From: Oligoflexia bacterium
GTDB lineage: Bacteria; Bdellovibrionota; Bacteriovoracia; Bacteriovoracales; Bacteriovoracaceae
Direction: 5' to 3'
NCBI GenBank assembly: GCA_024229115.1
Contig: JAAEST010000104.1
Span: forward strand, 124,001-188,000
Length of the DNA: 64,000 nt
In this document: positions 18,866 through 26,526 of the stretch, piece after piece
Layout: each line of letters opens with the position of its first letter
Position numbering within the stretch: position 1 is the first letter of the stretch
Program-made: the position numbers and the translations under genes
The notes under the pieces: model-generated
Told to the model about the DNA's origin: nothing
Seen by the model: the letters and a program-made list of their open reading frames with translations, nothing else
The model's database searches: none

Positions 18866-19378
18866 ATGAGACCAATGAACGACATTACAAAAATAACTTC
18901 TAAAACAAAAAGGCTTTTCACAATTGATGAAAAATTAATCAGGGCCAACTTTAATGTTGTAGAAGAATCAAAAATTAATTCAATATTAAACGAAATTTCT
19001 CAGATGACTTTTGAGACTACACGTTTTGGAGAAATAATACCTAAGAATGCTCTTTACTTTGAAGAAGGTGTATATGGGTTTGAGGGGTACAAAGAGTGGG
19101 AGTTAGTTACGAATGCTTCTGAAGCAATAGTATGGCTTCAATCATTAAAAGATGGGAGCATTGCTTTTCCTATGGTTAAGGCAGACCTTGTTGATTCAAA
19201 GGCCCAAGACAATGAGTATTACATTCTAACAATACCTCCAAATGTGAAAGAGATGACGGCCAACAAAAGAGCTCCCATCGTAATTGATCAAAATCAAGGT
19301 TCTCAGAAGTTAAAAAATGACTCTTCCGTAGTTAATTTCCCTATTTATCAAGAACTTAGAAGCCTTTATTTTAAATAA
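18866..19378 (+). CDS. Unknown cytoplasmic protein
   Basis: The 170-aa product has no signal peptide. A purine-rich AAGGAGAA precedes the ATG at 18866; the second ATG at 18875 is possible. It has mixed alpha/beta character, with a segment 'YKEWELVTNASEAIVWLQSL' suggesting a small folded domain. It is last in the secreted cassette operon, yet probably cytoplasmic. No family recognised. Confidence 0.6.
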   Translation: MRPMNDITKITSKTKRLFTIDEKLIRANFNVVEESKINSILNEISQMTFETTRFGEIIPKNALYFEEGVYGFEGYKEWELVTNASEAIVWLQSLKDGSIAFPMVKADLVDSKAQDNEYYILTIPPNVKEMTANKRAPIVIDQNQGSQKLKNDSSVVNFPIYQELRSLYFK

Positions 19379-19392
19379 TCCTTGTATGAGCT

Positions 19393-19417
19393 AGATCTCA
19401 TAGACCCCATCTTTATT
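19393..19417 (+). promoter_or_regulatory. ATCTCATAGACC leader element, copy B
   Basis: Near-identical (23 of 25 bases) to copy A. It lies about 50 bases before the ATG at 19467. Confidence 0.55.
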
Positions 19418-19425
19418 GGATTAGA

Positions 19426-19450
19426 GTTGTTAAAAAGGAATTTTAACAGC
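19426..19450 (+). promoter_or_regulatory. Leader hairpin following element B
   Basis: GTTGTTAAAA (19426-19435) pairs with TTTTAACAGC (19441-19450), one G-U pair, loop AGGAA. The stem ends 16 bases before the ATG, and GGAGG follows it. It is probably an RNA structure of the leader. Confidence 0.4.
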
Positions 19451-19466
19451 TCATGGAGGGGCCTTT

Positions 19467-19955
19467 ATGAAAGATAAGTTTAACGATAAGGAAAATAAAA
19501 TGGGTTCAAAAACTTCAAAGGAAGACTACAAAGTTGTTAAGAATACTAGGGAAGATCTTATTGAATCATTATTCCCAAATCACTCAAAAAGCCATCACTA
19601 CTCAGAAGAGGCAATTAAAAGATTTAGGCATCTTTGGATCTCAAGACTTGCTAATTTCTATAAACTAGATCTACGCGATGTTTTAAAATATAGCAGCCTA
19701 AAACTATATAGAGACGGAAGACTTTTAAAGGCCAATAAGGAAAGAGCGATCTCTAGACAGGTCAGAAATGGATACGTTAATGGAAAGCCAGTTTTTAGGT
19801 TTAACCTGGTCTTTCAATTTAAGTATAAGTGCGAAGAGACAGGCAAAGACTTAGAAATCACGCAACCATATAGGTTCTTTAGAAGAGATCCGTTTTTAAT
19901 CCAACATTTTCTTAGAGGTTTATTATGGAGGCAAGTATTCTTACAATTATACTAA
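19467..19955 (+). CDS. Unknown basic protein
   Basis: The 162-aa product is Lys/Arg-rich (for example RHLWISRLANFYKLDLRDVLKY) without membrane segment or signal. It has mixed helices followed by a beta segment 'FRFNLVFQFKYKCEE'. It may bind nucleic acid by charge, but no motif supports this. Preceded by leader element B, a hairpin and GGAGG. Overlaps the next small gene by 31 bases. Confidence 0.6.
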   Translation: MKDKFNDKENKMGSKTSKEDYKVVKNTREDLIESLFPNHSKSHHYSEEAIKRFRHLWISRLANFYKLDLRDVLKYSSLKLYRDGRLLKANKERAISRQVRNGYVNGKPVFRFNLVFQFKYKCEETGKDLEITQPYRFFRRDPFLIQHFLRGLLWRQVFLQLY

Positions 19956-20140
19956 TTATATCCATTGGATTTTTCGATCATCACAACAAAGAGATGTCAA
20001 AGGCCCCTAGAGTGAGTCGCTCTCCTGCCATCACTAAGGAGTGTAAAGAGGGGCTTGAAGAGTATAGAAAAGAAGTCAATGCTTCGGAAGAGCGTATATA
20101 TAGATCAATAATTAGTCTGAAAGATTCATTACCCAGATAA
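19925..20140 (+). CDS. Small single-pass membrane protein
   Basis: The 71-aa product has one N-terminal hydrophobic segment (ILTIILIISIGFF) followed by a charged, helical periplasmic or cytoplasmic tail. The ATG lies within the preceding gene, with GAGG upstream (AGAGGTTTATTATG). Small size and topology recall lysis accessory or toxin peptides, but nothing specific supports either. A terminator follows. Confidence 0.5.
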   Translation: MEASILTIILIISIGFFDHHNKEMSKAPRVSRSPAITKECKEGLEEYRKEVNASEERIYRSIISLKDSLPR

Positions 20141-20172
20141 TAGGCACTATATTTTAAATTTTTGAAAAATTT

Positions 20173-20196
20173 ACCCCTTTCAAAAGGGGTTTTTTC
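20173..20196 (+). terminator. Rho-independent terminator
   Basis: ACCCCTTT and AAAGGGGT form an 8-bp stem with a tiny loop, followed by TTTTTC. It closes the operon ending at 20140. Confidence 0.8.
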
Positions 20197-20404
20197 ATTT
20201 TTTGGTGAAATTTCTAAATTTTGTTAATCTAGATCTAGTAAAACAATAGTTAGAGCTAGAGTTGATGTTAAAAGCTGAGTTGATCTAATAAAGTTGTTGT
20301 AGAGTGAATAGCTAACGGTTGTTGTGATTGTGAGAGCGAGAATTGTTTTACTTATCTAATGGTTGCCACGAGTTGAATGAAAAGTTTTCTTAAGACAAAT
20401 TCAC
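20197..20404. other. Noncoding spacer
   Basis: No credible ORF was found. It contains a TCTAGATCTAG palindrome near 20229 and scattered GTTG/GAG-rich repeats (AGAGTTGATG, TGAGTTGATC). Nothing firmer was seen; an untranslated RNA cannot be excluded. Confidence 0.4.
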
Positions 20405-20431
20405 TCAAGTATTTTTAATTAGTGCCGATAA
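20405..20431 (+). promoter_or_regulatory. Flagellar sigma-28 (FliA)-type promoter
   Basis: TCAAGTAT, 11 bases, then GCCGATAA. This fits the FliA consensus TAAAGTTT-N11-GCCGATAA exactly in the -10 and spacing and at 6 of 8 bases in the -35. The TM2 gene starts 33 bases downstream. Confidence 0.65.
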
Positions 20432-20463
20432 AATACTATTGTAACCATACACAGGAGAGAGAG

Positions 20464-20841
20464 ATGCTAGACCAAATGATCTACATGAAAGACCTTAGTG
20501 ATAACGAAAAACTACTATTTCAAGCAGAATACGCAAAGAGCGAAAAGAAGCCACTTACAGGGCAACTATTCGCCTTTTTTCTTGGAGGATTTGGTGGACA
20601 CCATTTCTACATGGGCAACACTGGGCTTGGTTTCGTGTATATCCTCTTTTCTTGGACTGGTCTTTCCGCACTCGCTGCTCTAATTGAAATCTTTTTAATG
20701 AGAGGAAGATGCAAAGAATATAATGAAACTGTTGCACTTGAGGTTTCCACCAAAATTAAGGCAATGAGAAGTAACCAAGCACCTATAAAAGAGAGTGTTC
20801 AAGAATCCCTTCCTGAGGAAACTTCTAAAGAAGTCGCTTAA
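20464..20841 (+). CDS. TM2-domain membrane protein
   Basis: I chose the ATG at 20464 because it has CAGGAGAGAG before it and lies downstream of the sigma-28-type promoter. A GTG at 20422 would overlap the promoter. Residues about 38-90 are a TM2 domain: two hydrophobic segments with the GGFGGHHFYMG turn between them, then 'LIEIFLMRGRCKEYNE'. TM2 proteins are small inner-membrane proteins of unclear function. The tail is acidic. Driven by the motility sigma factor, it may serve a swimming-phase role (inference). Confidence 0.8.
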   Translation: MLDQMIYMKDLSDNEKLLFQAEYAKSEKKPLTGQLFAFFLGGFGGHHFYMGNTGLGFVYILFSWTGLSALAALIEIFLMRGRCKEYNETVALEVSTKIKAMRSNQAPIKESVQESLPEETSKEVA

Positions 20842-20896
20842 TTTAGGCTGTAAAACTATTAAAAGAAAATATTTAAAATAAACCAAGGAAGTACTT

Positions 20897-21460
20897 TTGA
20901 AAAAGCTTATATATATACTAATTATACCGTTGCTACTTATCACCTCATGCTTAGGCAAGTCTGAACAGCAAAAACAAGTAGAAGCTATTCAGGCTAAAGA
21001 TGAGAAGCTTTCTCAATATATTTTAAAAATTGATAAAGATGGTGATAATGCCTATATAGATATTCTAGAAGTTAAAGAACAAGCTGTTCCAGCAGTTGCA
21101 ATTAGATTCGTTTTAATCACTTCCGAATTGTTTAGGGATATCGAATATAAGCATTTTTATTTACGATATAAGGGTCAGGATAAAATATTCTTTAAAAAAG
21201 ATGAACTAGAAGCGGTAACTCTTAATTGGGATAAGAAAGAAAAACCTCTCCCTACTATAGTCAACCTAACTAGGATAGCTAAGACCCCAGGAAGAGATGT
21301 CGCTTCCGCATTTCCCAAAATCGGGGGTGGCATACTTGGAATGACTCAAGCAATAAAAAATATCGCTCTATTTGGAGAAAAGTGGTTTGTAAATGATGTG
21401 AAAAAAGAGTTTCAAATCAAAAGAGATAAAAGTGCAACAGATCTGGGAGATGGCCTGTGA
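20897..21460 (+). CDS. Lipoprotein, unknown function
   Basis: A TTG start after CAAGGAAG gives MKKLIYILIIPLLLITSCLG, with a lipobox Cys at residue 18. The 187-aa product has a mature part with an alpha/beta pattern and no known domain. Its stop overlaps the GTG start of the next gene (TGTGA), giving an operon of three exported proteins. Confidence 0.65.
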   Translation: MKKLIYILIIPLLLITSCLGKSEQQKQVEAIQAKDEKLSQYILKIDKDGDNAYIDILEVKEQAVPAVAIRFVLITSELFRDIEYKHFYLRYKGQDKIFFKKDELEAVTLNWDKKEKPLPTIVNLTRIAKTPGRDVASAFPKIGGGILGMTQAIKNIALFGEKWFVNDVKKEFQIKRDKSATDLGDGL

Positions 21461-22038
21461 AAATCATTGTTATTTTAAGCATCATGATGTCTTTAAATGT
21501 TTTTGCAAAAACAAGAGATATTACAGGCTTTCAGAAAGCTAAATTTGGAATGAGCTACAAGCAGGTAAAAAGTAAATTTTCTAAACTTCAGAAAGCTAAG
21601 CAAGGTGATAAAAAATTAGTAAGAGGCATACTCACTAACACTAGGGTAATAGGAAGAGAGGCTGCTCTTGTTTTCGATTTTTACAATGATAAACTTTATT
21701 ACGTCGGAGCGATGTTAGACCTAAAGGTAAACAATGGTAAAGAGGCAATGAAGGAATACTATAGAGTAAAAGAGTTGTTAACTAAGGCTTACAGTAATCC
21801 TACCGCCGATGCTGAACAAAAAAAGAGCATTGGCTCTAGTGACATAACAGAATCGGCACTCATGAGTGGAGATGCTACATGGCAGTCGATTTGGCAAACA
21901 TCTGATAAGAAAAGAGGAATAATCTTAAGCCTTAAATACTATCAGTTTAAATGGGTTATTAGTATTCAGTATTTAGATGAAGACGGAAATAAGAAAGCCA
22001 GTAAAAGAATGAAAGAAAATATGGCCGATGAACTGTAG
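21457..22038 (+). CDS. Periplasmic protein, 'FGMSY' family member 1
   Basis: The 193-aa product starts at GTG 21457. It has a signal peptide (MKIIVILSIMMSLNVFA). After cleavage it begins 'ITGFQKAKFGMSYKQVKSKF', closely matched by 'IEGFFQASFGMKYYEVKKLY' in the next gene and more loosely by 'AFSELEIGMSLKKSEKIL' at 32020. These three form a local paralogous family of small exported proteins. No known domain. Confidence 0.65.
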   Translation: MKIIVILSIMMSLNVFAKTRDITGFQKAKFGMSYKQVKSKFSKLQKAKQGDKKLVRGILTNTRVIGREAALVFDFYNDKLYYVGAMLDLKVNNGKEAMKEYYRVKELLTKAYSNPTADAEQKKSIGSSDITESALMSGDATWQSIWQTSDKKRGIILSLKYYQFKWVISIQYLDEDGNKKASKRMKENMADEL

Positions 22039-22047
22039 GAGTTCAAC

Positions 22048-22584
22048 TTGAGATATTTTATTTTAAGCATTTTGTTTTTAATTACTTGTTTACAGGCTCG
22101 CCCTTCTTCTGAGGTAAAAATTGAAGGTTTTTTCCAAGCTAGTTTTGGAATGAAATATTATGAAGTCAAAAAACTTTATCCTCCACTAAAAAAACATAAA
22201 GGAATGAAAGGCGACGTATTTCATGCCTCAATAGTGCCAACACAATTTCAGGGCAAGAAGGCCATGATTACTTTTTCTTTTAAAAGTGGGAGTCTATTTA
22301 GGGTGCTTGTAACGATGAATGTTGACGCCGTATCCAAGGGTGGACAAGTAATCGAATATATGGAGCTTAAAGACAAACTAACAAAGTATTTTAAAGAGCC
22401 AAGTAACTCTACAGAAGATAATGAAAAATCTGGAATCAACTATGCTCTTGAGAACAGAAATACTTTTTGGATAAATAAATCACAAAGAAGATCTGTAGTT
22501 TTAAGTCTTAAAAAGCAGACAAGCGAAAAATCGCTAATGGTTGTTCAGTTTTCTGATGATTCAAATAAAGAAAGAAGTATTTGA
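22048..22584 (+). CDS. Periplasmic protein, 'FGMSY' family member 2
   Basis: The 178-aa product starts at TTG after TAGGAG. The signal peptide is MRYFILSILFLITCLQA. It is paralogous to the preceding gene over its full length, including a late 'W....KRRSVVLSLK' versus 'W.TSDKKRGIILSLK' strand. It converges directly with the next minus-strand gene, with no spacer. Confidence 0.65.
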   Translation: MRYFILSILFLITCLQARPSSEVKIEGFFQASFGMKYYEVKKLYPPLKKHKGMKGDVFHASIVPTQFQGKKAMITFSFKSGSLFRVLVTMNVDAVSKGGQVIEYMELKDKLTKYFKEPSNSTEDNEKSGINYALENRNTFWINKSQRRSVVLSLKKQTSEKSLMVVQFSDDSNKERSI

Positions 22585-23379
22585 TTAATCCATACTCCCA
22601 CCCATTCTCATATAGTTGCCTACATCACTTAGCCACTCCTTAAGAGTAGTCTTGTATTTATCTTCTATATAATAGAAAACACTATTGTTGTATTTACTGC
22701 TATTTTGCATTCGTGCGAATTCACAAAGAGCTTCATCTAGAGTTCCCTTAGTAATACTTTTGTTTTCTACCTTTCTAGGTTCTTTTCTATAAGGATCGGA
22801 AATCTCTACTGTGTAATTGATAGTAATAGGTCCTTTTTTAAATTTCAGTTCTTTATATAGGGAATAAGCTTCTAAACGTAGCTTATTATCAATAAATACA
22901 TTATGTAGGCAAAAGGATAGTGTATTAAAGTCTAGAATTTTGTAGTCAGTATAATTTAAATGATTTAATAATTCGTCATAAGTAGGAATAGGTCCGACTT
23001 TATCATAGGGTTTGTAGAAAGATTGGATTAGGAACTCTTTATCAAGCTCCAAATTTTTGGCCTCATTTGAAAGTAAGCTCTCCATTGTTGCTAATTCCTT
23101 TTTAACTTTTTCTTTCACTTCTTCGTGAAAGTCTTTTAAAAGGGCCACACTAATTTCATTGTAATGAGTAGCTTTTAGCATTTTAAAAAAATGAGAATGA
23201 TTCTTACTTAGATGCTCTTGTAGCTCTTCGTAAGCTATTTCTTTTTTTGGAACATTTTCAAATATATCAAAATCAAGCGTGCCAATGACCTGGAAACAAA
23301 ACTCTCTGGCCATCAATAGGGCGTACAAATCCCTTGCCTTCTTTTGTTCTTCTACATTTAAAAGACTTCTTTCACTCAT
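22585..23379 (-). CDS. Unknown cytoplasmic protein (264 aa)
   Basis: I chose the ATG at 23379 because AAAGGAGAG precedes it and a CGATTGAGTA element lies 14 bases upstream; the longer frame to 23520 runs through regulatory sequence. The product is charged and largely helical (EELQEHLSKNHSHFFK and similar), with a C-terminal 'INYTVEISDPYRKEPRK' beta part. No known domain. Confidence 0.6.
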   Translation of the reverse strand: MSERSLLNVEEQKKARDLYALLMAREFCFQVIGTLDFDIFENVPKKEIAYEELQEHLSKNHSHFFKMLKATHYNEISVALLKDFHEEVKEKVKKELATMESLLSNEAKNLELDKEFLIQSFYKPYDKVGPIPTYDELLNHLNYTDYKILDFNTLSFCLHNVFIDNKLRLEAYSLYKELKFKKGPITINYTVEISDPYRKEPRKVENKSITKGTLDEALCEFARMQNSSKYNNSVFYYIEDKYKTTLKEWLSDVGNYMRMGGSMD

Positions 23380-23393
23380 AAGCTCTCCTTTTC

Positions 23394-23403
23394 TACTCAA
23401 TCG
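23394..23403 (-). promoter_or_regulatory. CGATTGAG-type start element, copy 6
   Basis: Minus strand TTTTTTACGATTGAGTAGAA, 14 bases before the ATG at 23379, followed by AAAGGAG. Confidence 0.75.
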
Positions 23404-23448
23404 TAAAAAATACCCTATAAATACAGAATCTTGAGGAGTTTTCACTAT

Positions 23449-23470
23449 GGGCCAAATCTCATAAATCCTA
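23449..23470 (+). promoter_or_regulatory. ATCTCATAGACC leader element, copy C
   Basis: GGGCCAAATCTCATAAATCC shares the 14-mer GGCCAAATCTCATA with copy A. It heads a leader of about 110 bases with two hairpins. Confidence 0.5.
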
Positions 23471-23495
23471 CGCTTAGTGCTGTAAGATTCACTTA

Positions 23496-23515
23496 ATCCT
23501 CTTTTTTGAGAGGAT
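23496..23515 (+). promoter_or_regulatory. Leader hairpin 1 after element C
   Basis: ATCCTCT pairs with AGAGGAT across a 6-base T-rich loop. Confidence 0.4.
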
Positions 23516-23528
23516 GACATAAGGTTCC

Positions 23529-23570
23529 TAAGGAAGGGGAGTTTAAATGGAGGCTTTCCTTCCTTATTTC
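23529..23570 (+). terminator. Leader hairpin 2, terminator-like
   Basis: TAAGGAAGG (23529-23537) pairs with CCTTCCTTA (23558-23566), then TTTC. It stands 15 bases before the ATG at 23582, in the same relative place as the strong hairpin before 10777. Attenuation is possible. Confidence 0.45.
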
Positions 23571-23581
23571 ACTGGTGATTT

Positions 23582-24094
23582 ATGAAATTAATTGTATTAT
23601 TGCTATTTACATCTACCCTAACAGCCCATGCTAAAAGCGTAATTTGGGAAACTAAATGCAAAGGCTTCGACGATAAAGCTTTTAGCTATTTTCTTGTGAC
23701 GAAGTGTCTTGATAAAAACTGTAAGATTAAAAGCACTAGAAGTAGTATGTCTACTTTTGCAGGAGAATATAAACAGTATAAGTTCATAGTAGATACAAGT
23801 AGTACAACTATAAAATTTAAATATCCAAGTTCTACTACGCTTGGCCCTATGAGTGAGATTATCAACAAACTTTGTCCTGATTTAAAAATAAATAATTCAA
23901 AACATCTACTTATCAAGTCTCTTCCAAATGGCTATCGAAATTTTGTTTTTCACCTTTCTTTCGAGGATTATAAATCTCATAGGCTTTATAAACAGTTTAA
24001 CAAGTCAAAGGACAAATGCTTGAGACTAAATACGGTCAAAGAAGAAAGTTCTGTGGTTCTTTTTCTAACGAACACTTGCAAATATAGGAGATAA
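23582..24094 (+). CDS. Secreted protein with Cys pairs
   Basis: The 170-aa product has a signal peptide (MKLIVLLLFTSTLTAHA). Its mature part is basic with eight Cys, several in close pairs such as KCLDKNCK, so it is probably disulphide-bonded in the periplasm or outside. No Shine-Dalgarno sequence precedes the ATG. It is followed after three bases by another exported protein. No family recognised. Confidence 0.65.
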   Translation: MKLIVLLLFTSTLTAHAKSVIWETKCKGFDDKAFSYFLVTKCLDKNCKIKSTRSSMSTFAGEYKQYKFIVDTSSTTIKFKYPSSTTLGPMSEIINKLCPDLKINNSKHLLIKSLPNGYRNFVFHLSFEDYKSHRLYKQFNKSKDKCLRLNTVKEESSVVLFLTNTCKYRR

Positions 24095-24097
24095 ATT

Positions 24098-24652
24098 ATG
24101 AGTAAAGCTATAGATAACTTTTTGCTAATATTTATTATTTCTTGGGTTGCTTGTGAATTTGTTGAAGGATTATACGAGAATGGCAAGATAGGTCATCACA
24201 CTGTAAATCTTTGTTCGACAGAGCTTTTCGATAAAACACAAAAACTAATTACTAAAGAAGAGCTAGACTGTAGAGCTCTTAAACACCACGTTGCTGATAG
24301 AAATAGCTTACTAACAAAATTCTATCACCTGAAAACTAACAAGGTAGCAAACGTAGATCTTTCAATAAGCACAATAGCTAGAACTTTACATCAAAAGTTT
24401 TACAGTAGCGACATGGATAAAAATGCAGATGGCATTTTTAGAGATTGCAGAAAAATGAGACGGTTAAGCTTAACAAATTTAGATCCATGCGACAGGCTAA
24501 ATATCAGCGTGAAGTATTGTGATCCAAGAAAATTTGAAGAAAACATCAACAAAAAAGTGGATAACCTTATACAGTACAGTTTTATAAATTACGTCCCTTC
24601 ATATGACATTCTACTGAGGCCAGATACAAACACTCCGTGTGATATGGATTAA
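24098..24652 (+). CDS. Membrane-anchored or secreted Cys-containing protein
   Basis: The 184-aa product has an N-terminal hydrophobic segment (FLLIFIISWVACEFV) that may be a signal or an anchor. It has eight Cys. A 'DKNADGIFRDCRK' loop resembles a calcium-binding turn, but one copy is not diagnostic. It forms a pair with the preceding secreted protein. Function unknown. Confidence 0.6.
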   Translation: MSKAIDNFLLIFIISWVACEFVEGLYENGKIGHHTVNLCSTELFDKTQKLITKEELDCRALKHHVADRNSLLTKFYHLKTNKVANVDLSISTIARTLHQKFYSSDMDKNADGIFRDCRKMRRLSLTNLDPCDRLNISVKYCDPRKFEENINKKVDNLIQYSFINYVPSYDILLRPDTNTPCDMD

Positions 24653-24665
24653 AGGAGAGAAGTAA

Positions 24666-25112
24666 ATGGGGATTGTAATTAAAACTGGAAATATATTTAA
24701 CAGCAGGGCACAGGTAATTGTTAATCCAGTTAATTGTGTCGGAGTAATGGGTGCAGGGTTAGCAAAACAATTTAAGTTACGCTATCCCGAAATGTTTAAA
24801 GATTATCAGAAAAGATGCAAAGAGGGATCTCTAAAGATTGGTCTACCGTATCTCTGGAAGAGTGAAGACAGATTTATACTAAATTTCCCCACTAAAGATC
24901 ATTGGAGATCTAATTCTAACTTAGATGAAATTAGAAAAGGTCTTTTGCATGTTAAAGAAAACTATAAATCATGGAAAATAAGATCAATTTCTTTTCCTGC
25001 ACTTGGGTGTGGGCTAGGAGGGCTTGAGTGGCACGATGTCTCACAACTAATTTTCGACGTTTTTAAGAGTGAAGATGAAACACTGACAGTCTTTATATAT
25101 CAACCAAACTAA
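24666..25112 (+). CDS. Macro domain protein (DarG/TARG1-like)
   Basis: The 148-aa product is a stand-alone macro domain. The N-terminal 'TGNIFNSRAQVIVNPVNCVG' and 'VMGAGLAKQF' and the C-terminal 'FPALGCGLGGLEW' are the ADP-ribose-binding loops. The NPVNCVGVMGAGLA form resembles DarG-type hydrolases, which remove ADP-ribose from DNA. It has no DarT toxin partner in the window, so it could be an orphan antidote or counter-defence factor (inference). GGAGAG precedes the start. Confidence 0.85.
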   Translation: MGIVIKTGNIFNSRAQVIVNPVNCVGVMGAGLAKQFKLRYPEMFKDYQKRCKEGSLKIGLPYLWKSEDRFILNFPTKDHWRSNSNLDEIRKGLLHVKENYKSWKIRSISFPALGCGLGGLEWHDVSQLIFDVFKSEDETLTVFIYQPN

Positions 25113-25128
25113 TCTCAAAGGTGATTCA

Positions 25129-25368
25129 GTGAATAGTAATCTGATTAGTGAATACATAAAAGCTAAAATTAAAAAAACTCAAAATGCTGAAGAACCTTAT
25201 CTTGATCGAAATGAGTACACATTCTACTATGATGAATTTGAAGTTTTCTTTAATAGATTTAACAATGCAAAGATCGAATATTCTTCAAAGTATCTTAAAG
25301 ACTTTATGGCACTGATTGAAAAGAACGTGAATAAAAAGCATTGGCATATTAAGAAACAGATTAGTTAA
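25129..25368 (+). CDS. Small unknown protein
   Basis: The 79-aa product starts at GTG after AGGTGATT. It is charged with aromatic-rich stretches (YTFYYDEFEVFFNRF), no membrane segment and no known domain. It follows the macro-domain gene by 16 bases and probably shares its transcript. Confidence 0.5.
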   Translation: MNSNLISEYIKAKIKKTQNAEEPYLDRNEYTFYYDEFEVFFNRFNNAKIEYSSKYLKDFMALIEKNVNKKHWHIKKQIS

Positions 25369-25499
25369 ATTCCTATCTAGAACCGATTTTGTGCTCTGTT
25401 TGTAGCGATCTAATCCAACAATTACACAATATATCTAATATTGTGACATTTTAGACTCTATATCATTGTTTTTATAAGTAATTTAACTAATTTATCATA

Positions 25500-25528
25500 T
25501 TGACACATGTTGTTAAATACTGTATTAT
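25500..25528 (+). promoter_or_regulatory. Sigma70-type promoter, recA-like
   Basis: TTGACA, 17 bases, TATTAT: close to consensus. The spacer contains GTTGTTAAATA, which is also in the recA promoter spacer. The ATG at 25535 falls where transcription should start, predicting a leaderless mRNA. Confidence 0.75.
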
Positions 25529-25534
25529 TAAAGT

Positions 25535-25813
25535 ATGGAAATATTCTTAAGTAGCAAAGAAAATTCAGACCAGTTTTTAATTCAAGTTAAAAAAGATGAT
25601 TTGATTATCCATCAAAGACTTCATCATATTAATGACTTTAGAAAAGATGAGATCCACTCTTTTGACTTTAAAGGTCTTCAAAAAAACTATACTACCTATG
25701 ATAATGGCGAGCTTTTACAGGTCTGCCTACATAGTGACTCAAATGTTGATATTGCTAGAGCAATTAGTTTTGATAGTGTCAAAGACCCTTTTTCAGTCAT
25801 ATTTATCGCTTAA
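25535..25813 (+). CDS. Small unknown protein, predicted leaderless
   Basis: The 92-aa product has mixed beta/alpha character (FLIQVKKDDLIIHQRL) and no known domain. The ATG begins seven bases after the -10 box, so the mRNA would have no 5' leader. It leads the run of genes up to the PAPS-reductase-like one. Confidence 0.55.
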   Translation: MEIFLSSKENSDQFLIQVKKDDLIIHQRLHHINDFRKDEIHSFDFKGLQKNYTTYDNGELLQVCLHSDSNVDIARAISFDSVKDPFSVIFIA

Positions 25814-25827
25814 TAGAGGACTATCAA

Positions 25828-26526
25828 GTGCGAACTAAAAAAATAAAGACTGCACAGTATTGGTTAATGAGTGAGAAGGGGTTATCTCCTGTTGATTATG
25901 ACATAAAATTCGCTTCTGAAACCAATCAATTCTGTATAGACAGTGCAAACAAGCTAGTTAGTCATGCAATCAGCACAATGGGTCTAGATTCACAATACTG
26001 GGATAGTGTTAAAGAGCTAATAAGGGATGTGGAAGCAAAGTTTGAAGAGTTTAATAAAGGAGTTTCAAAAGAAAAAAGTACTCCAGTAAAGATCATTCTA
26101 TACACACTTGATCTAGACTCAGAAACCAGCTCTAAGTGGGAGAATATCGCAACTGGTGGAAGAGAAAGTGAAATTATCCCTCATATCCGCTTTGGCTTTA
26201 GAGTAGTAAATAAGATGATGTGCGGAGATCATATTGACTCCTATACAATCGAGGATGAGAAAGGGAGCTTTCTTCCTACCTTTGATCAAACATTAGAAGA
26301 AAAAGAGATCCCATATTCCGAAGAAGCTTTTAAAACATTGAATTACATTAGAGAAAATATTATTGATACCTCTAGAAAGCTTAAAGACTTCTTTAGCGAA
26401 GATGAAGCTAATCTTCTTAAAAACATAACAATCTTAAACAAAGAGCTCTTAGAGAATACTTCAAAGCAGCTAGAATTGGATCGGCTACAAGGATTAGTTG
26501 ATGATCTAACCAGAGGGCACGATTGA
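25828..26526 (+). CDS. Unknown protein (232 aa)
   Basis: It has a GTG start after AGAGGAC. The product is soluble and acidic, with a helical C-terminus (LKNITILNKELLENTSKQLEL) likely to form a coiled coil. No recognised domain. Its stop overlaps the ATG of the next gene (TGATG), so both are coupled and may act together. Confidence 0.6.
   Translation: MRTKKIKTAQYWLMSEKGLSPVDYDIKFASETNQFCIDSANKLVSHAISTMGLDSQYWDSVKELIRDVEAKFEEFNKGVSKEKSTPVKIILYTLDLDSETSSKWENIATGGRESEIIPHIRFGFRVVNKMMCGDHIDSYTIEDEKGSFLPTFDQTLEEKEIPYSEEAFKTLNYIRENIIDTSRKLKDFFSEDEANLLKNITILNKELLENTSKQLELDRLQGLVDDLTRGHD

Noticed and set aside
19925-20140. Holin or spanin call for the small membrane protein
   Set aside because: One membrane segment and small size alone are not enough, and no endolysin is adjacent.
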